From assembly GCA_002633005.1 (NCBI GenBank), contig NMRA01000006.1:1198442-1262441 (forward strand): a stretch of DNA of 64,000 nucleotides. Reading direction: 5' to 3'. The notes under the pieces were generated by a model. It had not been told where the DNA came from and ran no database searches. It saw only the letters and a program-made list of their open reading frames with translations. How positions within the stretch are numbered: position 1 is the stretch's first letter; every line of letters starts with the position of its first letter. Shown here piece after piece: positions 49,276 to 60,936 of the stretch. Made by a program: the position numbers and the translations under genes. The DNA is from Phoronis australis. Taxonomy: Eukaryota > Phoronida > Phoronidae.

Positions 49276-51984
49276 AGTAGCAAACAAGGGTTTCTTCAGA
49301 GGAAGCCGTTTGTTCAGTGGAAATGAATGACGGGTCATCTTAAGCTGTTGTCATATAACGATTGCTATGATTGAACTATCGGTAAGGAATTTGACGTAAC
49401 GATGCTGTGTCTCATCGCATGAGAAATCTAAATGTTTCAATTGTTAATTCGTAAATTTTGTACTCAGACATCAGCGTTTTCCAAATAGTTTCCGCTAGTT
49501 TTAATCTGAAGAATTTCGAGTTCATTCTGTGAATATATAAGAACCTGAGAAATACCTGACCTACCAATTAATATGTAATAATCGATTGTCTTCAAAGAGC
49601 GGTTACGCCACGGTATGTATCGCTAACCTCGTATGAATACGCGCTGTAGTCCGCGCTGTTTGGGCAAGCCTTAAACACGGCCCTCTCAAAAAGGGTGAAC
49701 AAATATTTAGTAAAGACTGGAACGATTTAACCTTTTTAGTGTATTATTTTGCAAGTAAATTTTCATGAATGGTTCAAGAATGTAGCTAAATTGGTTGAAT
49801 AGCAATCTTCAGGCTTGGCATCAGGCCCCTGCTTAGAATAAAAACAAACCCCGCGTGTGCGGTACAATAACCATTCTTGATATATCATACTTATTGCGTT
49901 TCAAATTAGAATAAGCACAAGCCTTTTATGTTATGATATACACGAGTGGACAATTCCGTTGGGTAGAATTTCTCTCATAAATATGTCCTATATAGTCTTA
50001 AACACACACGCGCAGAAGTTAAGTAAACTGTAAACTACGCGACAAAAAACGAGTCATACAATTAATAAAATGCGAGACGGTTGATTTATTTTGTTACATA
50101 GAAATTACTTTTCAGTGTAAAGTAATTAGTAAGAGTAAAGGTTATCAGACCTAGCCGGTGGACAAACTGGTCAGGTGTGGCGAAGCTAATGTTAAGCACC
50201 TGCGTCGGTCACGTCATTATAAGAGTGAGGAGTGCGTGCGTCAAGTGTGCATGGTAAAGGTAAGTTGAACACTCTTACCTTATTTCTTTTCGACAATTTA
50301 ATTAACTTGTTATGGCTTGGGAACTTGTAATGTGCTGGCAACGTCGTTTTCGTTGCTGCACTGACTTTTACCTCCATGGGACAAGCCCGAGTACGTTTTG
50401 TGGACTGATTTGTTTTACGCTCGTGAAGGATGCTTGTACATGTAACTTACTTTTGTAACTGACGCTCATAATTCGCGAGCATTCTTAACGCGCGTTATGA
50501 ACAGTCGTAAGTTACTCTCGTAAAACGCGTCTTTACGCTAGTAATTTACGAGCTTAATTACAGGTGACGCTTGCCTTGCAGTGGCCAATGATAGAAATGC
50601 ACCAAGAACAGGTTGAAAATAGCCTTTTAAAATAGGTTGAAAATAGCCTTTTAAAATACCTTGGAGTAAGCCGGCACTGTTGTTCTTCAAGTTTGTCATT
50701 AATTAAACAACTAGTCATTTGTTCTTTGAGTTAATTGAGCGCTGCTTCACTAATACGACTATTGGATTGGGACATCTCGTTTCACACTATGGCGAGGTCA
50801 ATTGTTTTGATTTCATTTAGTGACGCGTCACAAAAAATGGAGTCATGATATAAGCCACATTATCACTTTTTGTTTTCTTTACCGTTATTCTGTGATCGGA
50901 ATGGAGTTATTTGGAGCTCAGGAAATCGCTATAGTCTTATTTTATCTTAATTTTGAACTAACCTGCCGAAACAGCGTTAGATATAGCCCTAGCAGGACAC
51001 AAACGTTTTTCCGGCCAAAAAGCATTTAAAGGGGTATTTTGGGCAGCAGTCATTTCCTAAAGTTTTTAGTCCTCGACCAGGGTTATAATGCAGCAATATC
51101 TGTTGTGCTTTTTGTGATTTTATTACAACTCTCCGATTCTTAGCACAGGCTGCCAGTCAAAGTTAACTGAAATCGAGGCGCCAACCTCATCAGTTGTTTC
51201 GTTGCATGCAAATGGTCGACACGGGTTCTGTGTAGTGCTGGGTAACCTTGAGTAGGCTAAATTTCTTGGGAGAAAAGCAGTATCACCTAAGACCATACGA
51301 AATGGCTCAAATGAAAGGCTAGTGTCAGTTCGCGCGTTATTCGAAACCTTACTTGTGATATGGCAGCCACTGAATGGATTAGTCGGTGAGGTTGGGATGT
51401 TGAATTATGGGATACAGTGCATTGTTTCTGTCCTGTAAGCAGACAGCTTCCACTCTCCACCCGTCTTCCATAACTATCCTCACGTTCATGCTTACTTTAA
51501 CTTTGATTTTAACCTTAAATCTAAAACTGCTTTTTGTAAATCTTTAAATGTTTTAAGTTTAAGACTAATTAACCGGTTGATGTCCTTCGCTGACTCTCAA
51601 AAATTTGGAAGATCCCAGCCAGTAGGCGGTGGCTTTGCAACTATTTGAATAGGAAGACCAGAGCCCTACACTTTCCCATAAACGTTAACGAACCTGTGGA
51701 GTAATCCACGTTTTCTTGTTGAGAGTGGGCCCTGATACTGATATTGGACTTGGGAGGCGCAGGAAGTCTTGCTTCCATAGGTGGATTTTGGGGAACTTAG
51801 CGCCATGCCCCCAACCGAGAAGATCAAAAATTTATGGCTGACCCCTTCCTTACGACATCCCATGTCCCTCAGTGCATTTGTTGGTTAATGCCACAATAAA
51901 CCTTGTTCTCGGCTGGTGCCAAAAACAGCTTTCCTCACAAACGCAAGTGTTCTTGTCAAAGCAACTCCTTCGCATTCTTATCAT
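49276..51984. other. intergenic with small repeats, no gene recognised
   Basis: Contains a palindromic stretch (gtaacttac near 50440, gtaagttac near 50505, then more taagttac/gtaattta motifs) that looks like another foldback relic, and a 26-bp direct duplication (ggttgaaaatagccttttaa) near 50611-50661. No protein domain is seen in any frame. Confidence 0.4.
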
Positions 51985-52290
51985 TTATTTTTAAAGAGGC
52001 CTGGAAAGCGATAAACAAACTAAATTGCAATGTTGAAAGTAGCTCTCTGCCACTGAAACGGAATTCAACTGGCTGACCAGGTATTTTTAGGGTTTTTTCG
52101 CAAAGATCTTTAATTTCTGTTGATAGCAAAACGTTTTCTTTTAGTTTCAAGTTTCAAAAAAACGACCTTTCATATACTCGCCACTTCGTCGATTTTTCTC
52201 CTACAAGGCAAAGCACGTCTCCTTATTTGGTATGGCAAGACTTAGACGTAGTACATTTCCCTTATATGGAAGATGTGACTTTTGACCTCA
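51985..52290 (-). pseudogene. fragment of a protein-coding dispersed repeat, unknown family (copy 2)
   Basis: Minus-strand counterpart of 6020-6290. It reads VLRLSLAIPNKETCFAL, then an in-frame TAG, then EKNRRSG. After a further break comes IKDLCEKTLKIPGQPVEF. It extends the presumed protein beyond what copy 1 shows. The stop and frameshift mark it as inactive. Confidence 0.5.
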
Positions 52291-53261
52291 AGCGTCTTCA
52301 AACGACTGTGAGTACATGTGCGCATTTATCATAACTGGGAGGGAGATTAGAAACTCTGTGGTAAGCACAGAGTTTTTCCTTCGCACGAATTTCAAAAATC
52401 ATCATTTTGTGATTTTTTTCTGGAAAATTCTTCCACAGAAGAAACTGAATTTACTCTGTACTCGATGTTGCGAGATGATACTTTCGTCAGAAATTGTTTA
52501 AAAGATATTTTTTGATGAACTCTCGCGTTCCACGCCTCTTTAAATGAAAATGAGATAACAACAAAACGCCTGCAATTCTCCATATTGCATCAGCAACTGT
52601 CACTAACCCGTGGTGACAAGAAATGGACATTGTCTGTAGCCATAACTGCCACTTTTCAAACCTAAGCATTATTTGTAATGTGAGTAAAGAACAAAGTAAA
52701 TGGTTCATTGCACTGTTAAATAGTTCAATGTTTGTTCTTAGAAGTTGAAGATGAATGTGATTAATTGATTGATTGTATTTGGCCGCACAAAAATACCTAT
52801 AAATGATGACAGTCAATATGAAACATGAAAACAAAAATCAAGACAAACAAAATGGTCACGTGGGAAAATGAGATGGGTACAATAAGGATGATACCAGAAT
52901 GTGACACGCACCTCCATGTTGACCCTTATAGTAAAACAAACAAAAAAGACGGACAAAAGCAGACAAAACAATGTCATAATGATTATGAAATGAGACATAA
53001 CCACAGGCATGAAGTGAAAAATAGAAAAGAAAATTATGACTAAAATAAATAAATAAATAAATAAAAGAAATAAGAAAAAATACGTAAACAATAAGGGGCC
53101 AAGAGTGCTCAAAACTGTTGTAAGCCCACTTTCCGTTCAAGAAACTAACTTTTTGATTTAGACCAGTTACCTCTGTACAATTGATTTGAATTTGTTCCTC
53201 AGAAGACAGAAGTTACTTTTAGTCTTGCAAAGAACTCAAAGTTCGTTAAAGTTGCTCGAGA
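52291..53261. other. intergenic, no gene recognised
   Basis: AT-rich, with an (AAAT)n-type run near 53041-53066. Minus-strand frames at 52487-52834 and 52813-53140 are hydrophobic low-complexity translations of T-rich sequence. Confidence 0.5.
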
Positions 53262-53462
53262 TCCTATTTGACGAACAAAATGACCCGCCGTGACAAGTCA
53301 ACTTGAAGAACCTCGTCTGAATTAATAACCAGCTGTCATTTCTTTCCTAGAAATCGCAACTATTTTGACTAAGCAACAATTTGAGGTCATTTTTTATAAT
53401 CGTAAGTGGCTTAAATCAAAAGTTGCTTGTTGAAAAATCTGGTTTATTGTCGCTTTAAGGGG
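53262..53462 (-). mobile_element. MITE-like repeat, reverse-oriented copy
   Basis: Its reverse complement matches 57112-57320. The shared block ends in caagttgacttgtcacggcg + ggtcatttt (caagttgagttaatacggcg there), and the shared interior includes aacttttgatttaagcc and gtcaaaatag. Confidence 0.5.
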
Positions 53463-53761
53463 ACCAATAACAAAGTAAAAGCATGACAGATGTGAAAAAT
53501 AAATATTGAATTTGACTAAGCAAAACGCGTTTGGCTTATAATGTATAACGGTTTTTAAAAAGTTTTAGGACATATCAGAGTGTAAGTTACTCCAGTGAGT
53601 AACTGCAGTGTATCTGAACCACGTTTGCCCACGTGATGTGCGAGGAATTAGAAGAGAACATGAAGTTTCTATACATTAACAATCTACATCTCTACTATGA
53701 TGAATGTTATTTAAATAACAAAGTGTTGTACGACGAATAATGTTGAACATATGAGTAAGTT

Positions 53762-54157
53762 TTATTGCTCCAGACAATGTCTTATAGTTGATGCTGTCAA
53801 AAATTCATACTTTGTTTCGTCGCCTTTTACTGACTTGGCGTAATTGTCGAGAAAGATCTTTCTTTTGATCAAATTCCCAAGACGATGTGAAACTCTCGAC
53901 TTAGCGGTCGTCGTCCAACGCTTTGAGCTTCGTTTCACTCGGTAAGTATCCAAGTATTTAAATGATGACATAAAGTCATCGACCTGAATTTCAGCGAATG
54001 AATGGCAGCCAACGGTGAGAATTTGCGATTTAAAATAAAATTTCAAGTACACAACGGATTTTGTTGTTTTATAGCTCTGGTCAAAGCTAATGACTTCAAG
54101 AAATATATTCCATCCAGCCCAAATTGCGTTTTTTGGAACTAAAAGCGATTGCGTCAT
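53762..54157 (-). CDS. orphan open reading frame, 131 codons, possible gene
   Basis: From ATG (complement at 54157) the frame reads MTQSLLVPKNAIWAGW near its start and RVSHRLGNLIKRKIFLDNYA near its end. Composition is protein-like: mixed charge, few Cys, no low complexity. The product would be basic and without a signal peptide or clear membrane segment. No family is recognised. It lies 23 bp from, and divergent to, the frame at 54181. It may be chance or a decayed mobile-element gene. Confidence 0.2.
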   Translation of the reverse strand: MTQSLLVPKNAIWAGWNIFLEVISFDQSYKTTKSVVYLKFYFKSQILTVGCHSFAEIQVDDFMSSFKYLDTYRVKRSSKRWTTTAKSRVSHRLGNLIKRKIFLDNYAKSVKGDETKYEFLTASTIRHCLEQ

Positions 54158-54180
54158 TTTAAGACGCTTCGGGATTTGCC

Positions 54181-54561
54181 TTGCCGATTGTTCGGAAACG
54201 TACTAAAAACTCTTTTACTCCTAATACTGTCACCATTACCACTGTTGGACATCACAGCTGTAGAGCTAACGATAAGAACCTCACACAGAGGCGCGAATTG
54301 CATTTGATGTGCTCTCGTGGTCGGTGGTCTGTCCGTTCAAATGATTTTAGATGTCATGAGTCGACCATAAGTACAAAACAAATGTTATTTAGGCTGTTTG
54401 GGATGTATTCTCCCATAGAAATATACTCTGGAAGTCGAGAGAACATTTACCACGTACAAATGGGAGTCACAAATTGCTCCAGTGAGTTAGCGATAAAACG
54501 GATAGCACCAGGGGGAGACTTGACGACCTTAGAAACTAAATGTTACTTTGAAAAACTATGA
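54181..54561 (+). CDS. orphan open reading frame, 126 codons, possible gene or exon
   Basis: Open from TTG at 54181 with no early ATG (first Met at codon 43), so it would need an upstream exon. It includes RRELHLMCSRGRWSVRSND and IYSGSRENIYHVQMGVTN. No domain is recognised. It is head-to-head with the minus-strand frame at 53762-54157. Confidence 0.15.
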   Translation: MPIVRKRTKNSFTPNTVTITTVGHHSCRANDKNLTQRRELHLMCSRGRWSVRSNDFRCHESTISTKQMLFRLFGMYSPIEIYSGSRENIYHVQMGVTNCSSELAIKRIAPGGDLTTLETKCYFEKL

Positions 54562-56651
54562 GATGCAAGTTAGCGTTGGGACAAGTTCATGTTTATATGA
54601 TTCAATGCCACGTTTTTAGAAACATGCTTTTTTGTTATTTCTATATTACGTAGCATATCTCTCTGGCTTGTTCCAGTCTGCCGAAGAAAATTCACTTGCA
54701 TGCGTAACGAATCAAAATTCCATCAGAAATTTCATTGAGTCAATTACACACTCTTAGTTTATACTCAGTTCTGTTTCCCTATCTTATTGGTATCCAGTAA
54801 CTCATTGCTGATATACTTAATTATTTGTTTGCTTTAATCTTTTTACCGCTCTTCCTTTTTTGTGTTTTCCTGCACTCGTGTGTTGTATCCAGTCTCAGGC
54901 ATTGTCTAAACTAAGTAGTTACTCTGTAGTCATGTTTATGTATTCGCTATAAAATGTACACCAAGCACATTAGGTACATGTATTTGGCTATCTTTCATAT
55001 GGTGAAGCCACCTTCCGAGATGCAAGTCACCCTCCGAGGTACAAACTCAATGAAGTTAACACGACCGTTAGCCAGATTGAGGCATCAAAGTTTTTTCTTT
55101 GAATCCGTGGCACCGTCGAAGCGATTCTGGATATTTTTGCGCACATTATCGTTAACCCTAACTGCCCATTTCAGTCGTTTGAAACAAATGTGCCCAATAA
55201 CTATGCTTTTGATGTAACGTATATTAAGCTGTCTCTGTGGCATAACTTGCCTTTATTCAACCAAAGTTCTGACAAAACGTAACTGATCAAGAATGTATGA
55301 ACAATTACCGTTTTTTTGTCATATTCTTAAATTCTTTACTTTTCCTTTGGTCCACAGAAAGAAAATGTTTATAGTATGACTAAAAGGTACATTGCGCTGA
55401 CATGTTTTGAGTGATAAAGAGGTTTTGTTACAGCTTCATTGAATCTGTGCTGATAGTTCAGATGCATATGTTATGACGTTATAATTATTTAGCGGGCGAG
55501 GGTGCAAGTGTCGGTAGATGAAATAGGGTCTCAGGCTATTGTTGTTTATAAACAATGAAATAGTCGTACTTTGGTATTAAATGTACATTTCTTTGCTTTC
55601 TGTTCATGTCACTCCCCAGTCCCCAATGATAAGCCAAAGTACTCCCAGTTTTGCACTGTTGCTGGGAGGACCTTGGGCACACCGTTTTTTCCATCAAATT
55701 TTGAAGGCAGTGGAAATGAGATATTCGATAATTTGTAACTACAGACTGAAGAAAATAATCAGACTGTCAGTGGTAGCTCTGACTTTCGCTTTATTTGGTA
55801 ACTATTATCATTAAACATTTTTTTGATATATGGATCTTCGAAACCTCAAAATTAATCTTGTAAAAATACTTTTCGATTACTGAACACTAAGATATATCTA
55901 GAGCTAAATGGCAAAACGGTAAGACCAGAGTTGCTTTTATGCCGACGCGCATTCGCTAAAAATGAACCAGCATCTTCTTTGAAGCTTGTTGAAAGCGCCA
56001 CCTTCCTATCAGATACACATGGAGCCAATCTGAACCCACTGCAGTTGGTGCGGGATGGCCCGGAGAAAGTTGGCCAGTCGAAACTTCAATGGAGAGGATA
56101 ATAAAACATAGGGTGGTCTTGACGTTGGCAATGTGTCGTTTTTTCTAAATGATTTTCAGTTATGATCACGTGTTTACACGCACGGTGATAAATTATTTGA
56201 CTGAACCCTGCCTTCAGTACTGTAATGTATGCAACGCTATCGCCAAAATCATTGTCCCTGCCTGCAGTTAATAGAAGCGTCTTCTCTGGTGACCATTGGT
56301 TGTTGAAACTCACCATACGACCTGATGGCCACCGGTGAAATTTACTTGTAGTATAAATACCTCGCGCCATTTATCATAAAGTATTTACTTAACAAATTCT
56401 GACAAATTACCGCAGAAGCCCACCCAAGCTTTGTTAGCGGATGCGACTGGATGGCACACCAGTGAGAGTTGTTCACTCAGACTTCAGCAGTCGTGACGTC
56501 TGTGTACTGAGTTTTAACTCCTCAGCAGGGTGAATTTCATAACTTTGAACGAAGCCTGTCGCACTATGAGGATAATTTACAGAAGGATGGTGTAATGCCG
56601 CCTCGGATTAATTTTGCCAATTCCAGTATCTTCGCTTAATCAGGATTAACT
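54562..56651. other. intergenic, possible Patched upstream region
   Basis: No gene is recognised. A one-mismatch GLI site (AGGGTGGTC, 56110-56118; consensus TGGGTGGTC) lies about 540 bp before the tentative Patched first exon. Confidence 0.35.
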
Positions 56652-56693
56652 ATGTCGCCAGCATTAGACGCTATTGCCTGGCCGGGAATGAAG
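56652..56693 (+). CDS. PTCH: Patched, tentative first coding exon
   Basis: ATGTCGCCAGCATTAGACGC begins a 14-codon frame (MSPALDAIAWPGMK) that ends at a good donor (AAG|gtatga) in phase 0, exactly the phase needed by the exon at 59858. Patched N-termini are variable and alternative first exons are common in this family, so homology cannot confirm it. The evidence is phase, donor and position only. Confidence 0.35.
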
Positions 56694-57111
56694 GTATGAA
56701 TCTAAAAAAAAAATCTTAAGTTATCGTTTTTGCAAATAGTTCAAGAAGCAGCAAACAAGTATCAACTCTAATTTTTAGTAGTCCTGATTTGTTTGACGGA
56801 CAGTTTGTACGTTTGCGATCTTCAACGAGTTTTGTCATGAGTGCCCCGTTTTATAAGCGCTGTCGGAGGTGCAACATCTTACTGTGCCGTAGATTAACGT
56901 GTTCAGAAAAGACATAGTCTGGGTGTTTACAGTATGCGCGCTAAACAAACGCGTTTCGTAATATGGAAAGAACGATGGTGTTTAGCCTTTAGGCTGGTCC
57001 TGGCGTGACTCTGGGACACTGGGTTGATGCGAGCAGACGACTTTTGGTAACACACAAACTACGATTACTTGTGTCGTAGTTTTCTCATTTTATCTAAGTA
57101 AACCCGCTTTC

Positions 57112-57320
57112 CGTGACAAAAAGACTTTTGACTTGAGCCGACTTGCGTTATGAAATCGGTCTTAAAATGTTCAATTGTCAAAATAGACTAATGGCATTTC
57201 TAGTCTTGAGAAGAAGTGATACATGACTTTGCTGCTTGCGATCAGACTCTACAAGTTGAGTTAATACGGCGGGTCATTTTAAAAGACGAACATAGTCTTA
57301 GGCATGATAGCGTGTCCAAA
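57112..57320 (+). mobile_element. MITE-like repeat, forward copy
   Basis: Matches the reverse complement of 53262-53462. It contains gacttttgacttgagccgac and tacggcgggtcattttaaaa. Internal motifs such as gacttttgac and gtcaaaatag are in opposed orientation. If the tentative first exon is right, it lies in Patched intron 1. Confidence 0.5.
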
Positions 57321-59857
57321 AAGCATTTCTCATCTGTAAAGGGGCCGGTATACCAAGGGGCCCATTAAGTTGAGACCAAATTTTATACCTGTATAAGTGG
57401 GCTAAATCATGTGTTGGTTTCTTAGAAGGAACGAAAATTTGTAGCCGCCTAAAATGGCAAGCGTAAATTTGAGGATTGTTCTTAATTCGATTCTTGCTGT
57501 GATCAGCGCTCAGAAATTAAAAAAAATCGAGGCTGTTTTTGTTATCGCTGAAAAGTCGATTGATAGACTTGTGGATCGATGTTTTTGGGGAGTACTGAAG
57601 TACATTGCTTAAGTGATTTGTTGGCCGACTTTACCCTTTACTACATACTTTTTGTTGGAGAGCGCTTCGTTTCCAATACCGCTTACTCTCACCACCACTT
57701 GAAGACCATTCACTGAATTGTTAAAAATTAAAAAACCGAAAACGTCCTGTGAAGGGTTTCGAATTTGATCCTATAATTTGTCGAGTGTCTCACGAAGCTC
57801 TCGTGGTTGTATTCCTGAGGATCTAATTTCCAGATGAGATCAGTTGTCAACAAGCTTTTCAACGGGTTTTTGAAGGTTATGACGGCACAGTTGAGGAGCG
57901 ACGCTCGTCAAATTACTCAGTCGCACACACCGAAATGTTGCCGTTTGCTTAATACACTCACATTAATCTAGACACTCTCATATTTAAAACTAACATATGC
58001 TTTTATCTTCGTGATTTGTGTGCAAACCGAGGTTTTAGTTCACGACAAACCCACTGATATTTTGACTCGTGCTCATGGTGGACTTCTATAAGCCATACAA
58101 ATTCATTATGGTAAAGAAACGTTAAGAAATTAACAAATCGGACAGCTATAGTATTGGGAGACCCGGTGGCAGACGCGAGAACTGATAAATTTGACATACG
58201 ATGCCAAGAATTTGATGTCAAGTGCTGCATTACTACTCAGAACAACACATGTAGTAGGCTGTGTTAAGAGATATTTCAAGTATAGCTAGACGCCTTGAAA
58301 CTCGTAAGACAGTCTCTCTTTAAATAGATTTTAAAGACCGCTGATAATGGTGATGAACTAGCAATTTTTTAGGAAACCCAATTTTGAGCCGGCCGGATTC
58401 CTGCGATTATTGCGACATCTGAAAAACACCCAACCACGAAATTTCGCTCTCGAACGCCTGCAACATGAACAACGTGAAATTTGTCTATTGCGTTGCCAGA
58501 CCAGCTATACACTGACATGATCCGTTTTGTATTGCGAGATAACACTTCTACCACAGTCATAGAATTTTAGCACGGAGTTTATTTCTACTTGCCCAGTTCG
58601 TGCAGTCATTCGATGGATTTACACCAGGTGGCGCTACAGTTGTTCGCGCGCCAGTGTTGAAATGAATTTTGCCTTTAACGGGATGGTGCATTTTACAACA
58701 TAGCTTGCATATTTTATGCCACTTGAGTTTTTTTGCTCATGAGCGATCATCAATGGTCGTGTCTTACCATTGGGGAACGTTAATACCGAGCCATAGGCCG
58801 ATATTTGCTCCAACATTTCAACCTTCTTCCGCACCCAAGACAAATTCCAAGAAGACGTAATTCATAAAAGAATGGCTACACTAAAGCTAACAAATAATGG
58901 AATCATATATTGTCATCCCGCTATGCGCACCAAAATGGAGACATCTGTTTCTTGTAAAAATGTTTATCGGGCATTATTTATTTTTCCGTCCAGATGACGT
59001 GTTCAGCGCTTGGTTTGTGTTAACACAGTTGAGAAACGTGATATCCAACCTCTGGTTTCGCCAGGCTCGTGTTTAAAGCCCACCCAAGCAAAAGTATACC
59101 CTATAAAATAATGGTGCTTAATTTTCCAAAGCAAAAATAAAGATCGCATAAATCTGCTTTCCTAGTGTCTCCCACGCTACTGAGCATGTCGCGTGTCCGT
59201 TTATCTTACATATGTGGAGCATTTCTTGTCAACTGTGGTTAATTTATTGTTGCAAAAACAAAAGAATGGTTAAAATGAGGGTACCTCAGTCACACGATAG
59301 GACCTTTTCACATTTTCCATCGAAGTTCATGGAAATTTCGACGAGCTTAAAATAAATCTCTGCAGTCGTACATTGGCAAATTGTACTTTGTTGAAAATAT
59401 GCTGTTTGGTTCTTGGGCTATCGAACTTGCTGTGTGGTCTTTCCACTTTGGTGAGCTGTTGCTAAGCGACTAATGTAGGCCTGGTGTTACATGAGCAATC
59501 TGTGGTGTAATTGACCAATCAGAGCTTTCTATCAATCATGTCACAGGAAGGCAGTAGGCGGAGCCTATGATAATAAGCCCCCAGAATTCAAGTGAAGTGT
59601 GTTACACGGTAGAAAGTGCTCTGACTTCTCCACAACGTTTTACACATATTTATGACTTAATGCCGAGTGAAGTATGGAAAGCTGGGTACATCCAGCATTT
59701 AGGCCCCCGGAGGTTTGTTCTGTGCCATTTGAAGATTACTGTGTGTTTCAGAAAGTCGTAAACTTGTTGATGATTCGTTTCACCTCGATGCCGATGGTTT
59801 CATTGAAGACTCCGTGTGTGTTTTAACGTAGGCCTACAATGTTGTGTGTTGTTTCAG
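57321..59857. other. Patched upstream region or intron, no gene recognised
   Basis: Only short frames without domains are present. The 5' UTR or promoter of a Patched transcript starting near exon 59858 could lie here; no core promoter motif is clear. Confidence 0.4.
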
Positions 59858-59968
59858 GGTACGACGACGACGAACAACATGAGACGAAGAGAGAAGAGCC
59901 AAGATACGGAGCTCTTAGAAAGGACAAGTTGGGTAGATGCAAATGTAGCTTACAAAGAAATTCAGAAG
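59858..59968 (+). CDS. PTCH: Patched (hedgehog receptor), N-terminal exon
   Basis: Patched is a 12-pass RND-family membrane protein that binds hedgehog ligands and represses Smoothened. After acceptor gtttcag the phase-0 exon encodes GTTTTNN then MRRREKSQDTELLERTSW and VDANVAYKEIQK. The block RTSWVDAxVAxxxIxKGKAxG, completed by the next exon, is diagnostic: Drosophila Patched has RTSWVDAQVALDQIDKGKA. Translation could start at the Met codon at 59879 or in an earlier exon. Donor AAG|gtgaga. Confidence 0.88.
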
Positions 59969-60743
59969 GTGAGACCACCGCCAGATAAACCCAAGTGATG
60001 AACGTGTGAAGCCTTTTGTTTTGGTTTAGCGATAGCACGTCTGTTGTTTCGCCAAGTGCCTGTTGGTGATAAAACGTAATCTTGGCTCGCAGCTAAGAAT
60101 AGATTAATGTGAAAAGGACCCACACTGTGTTCGAAACTCGGTGCACGTAGTACCGGCCGACAGTTTAAGCAATATGAAGGGCCACACGTAACGTCTTCCG
60201 TTCGGTCGTTCATTCACGTTATACATACCATTGAAAGTGTGTAAGACTACAGTTGAATCGATGTGTTTTCAATTCCTGACCAGCCATTGTGATTGCTCAC
60301 TTTGGCAAATTAAAGAAAACAGTCTAACCTGCCTCTAAATGGAAATGTAAACACCGTACACAATTTTCCATTCTGTAATCTAACAAGATTTATTGGAGGT
60401 TCCTATACAATGGGCTCCAAAGTTGTTTGTATGGTTTTTGTGAGTATATTTGGTGGGATGTGTGACTAAATATCCACTTTCATGTGCTTTATCCATAGTT
60501 GTAATCAAACTTCAGATAACGACTCCTGTTGTGATAAATGGACAAATAGTATTAATTCAAAATAAATACTCAAAACAATAGCAAACATCTGCTGTTAGTT
60601 GCTGAACAGCTCATCAGTATACAGTAAGTTTTACTTTAATTCCACCTTTATTTTTCACACCCCTTGATGTCAAAGTTTGTGATTGTCTAAAATACCTTTT
60701 ATGCATTCTCTCTAAAAATACATTACCATTCTTGCATTTTCAG
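59969..60743 (+). other. Patched intron between the two secure exons
   Basis: 775 bp, GT-AG (gtgaga ... attttcag), phase 0; nothing else is recognised in it. Confidence 0.8.
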
Positions 60744-60936
60744 GGAAAGGCTTATGGGAACAGTTGTGCCTTGTGGTTGCGAGGACACCTACAGTCTAAG
60801 TTATACAGTATAGGATGTTGTGTACAGACTCACTATGGAAAAGTGTTATTAATCGGGATTATATTGCTCTCCTTATGTTGTATCGGATTAAAAGAGACAA
60901 AAATTGAAACAGATGTAGAGAAACTATGGGTGGAAG
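60744..60936 (+). CDS. PTCH: Patched, exon with the first transmembrane helix
   Basis: Encodes GKAYGNSCALWLRGHLQSKL, then YSIGCCVQTHYGKVLLIGII (start of TM1, continuing LLSLCCIGL), then KETKIETDVEKLWVE. This matches the conserved amphipathic entry helix, TM1 and the ELWVE motif that opens the first extracellular domain. It ends in phase 1 (GAAG|gtaggt). The remaining exons, including the sterol-sensing domain and TM2-TM12, lie beyond this window. Confidence 0.93.
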
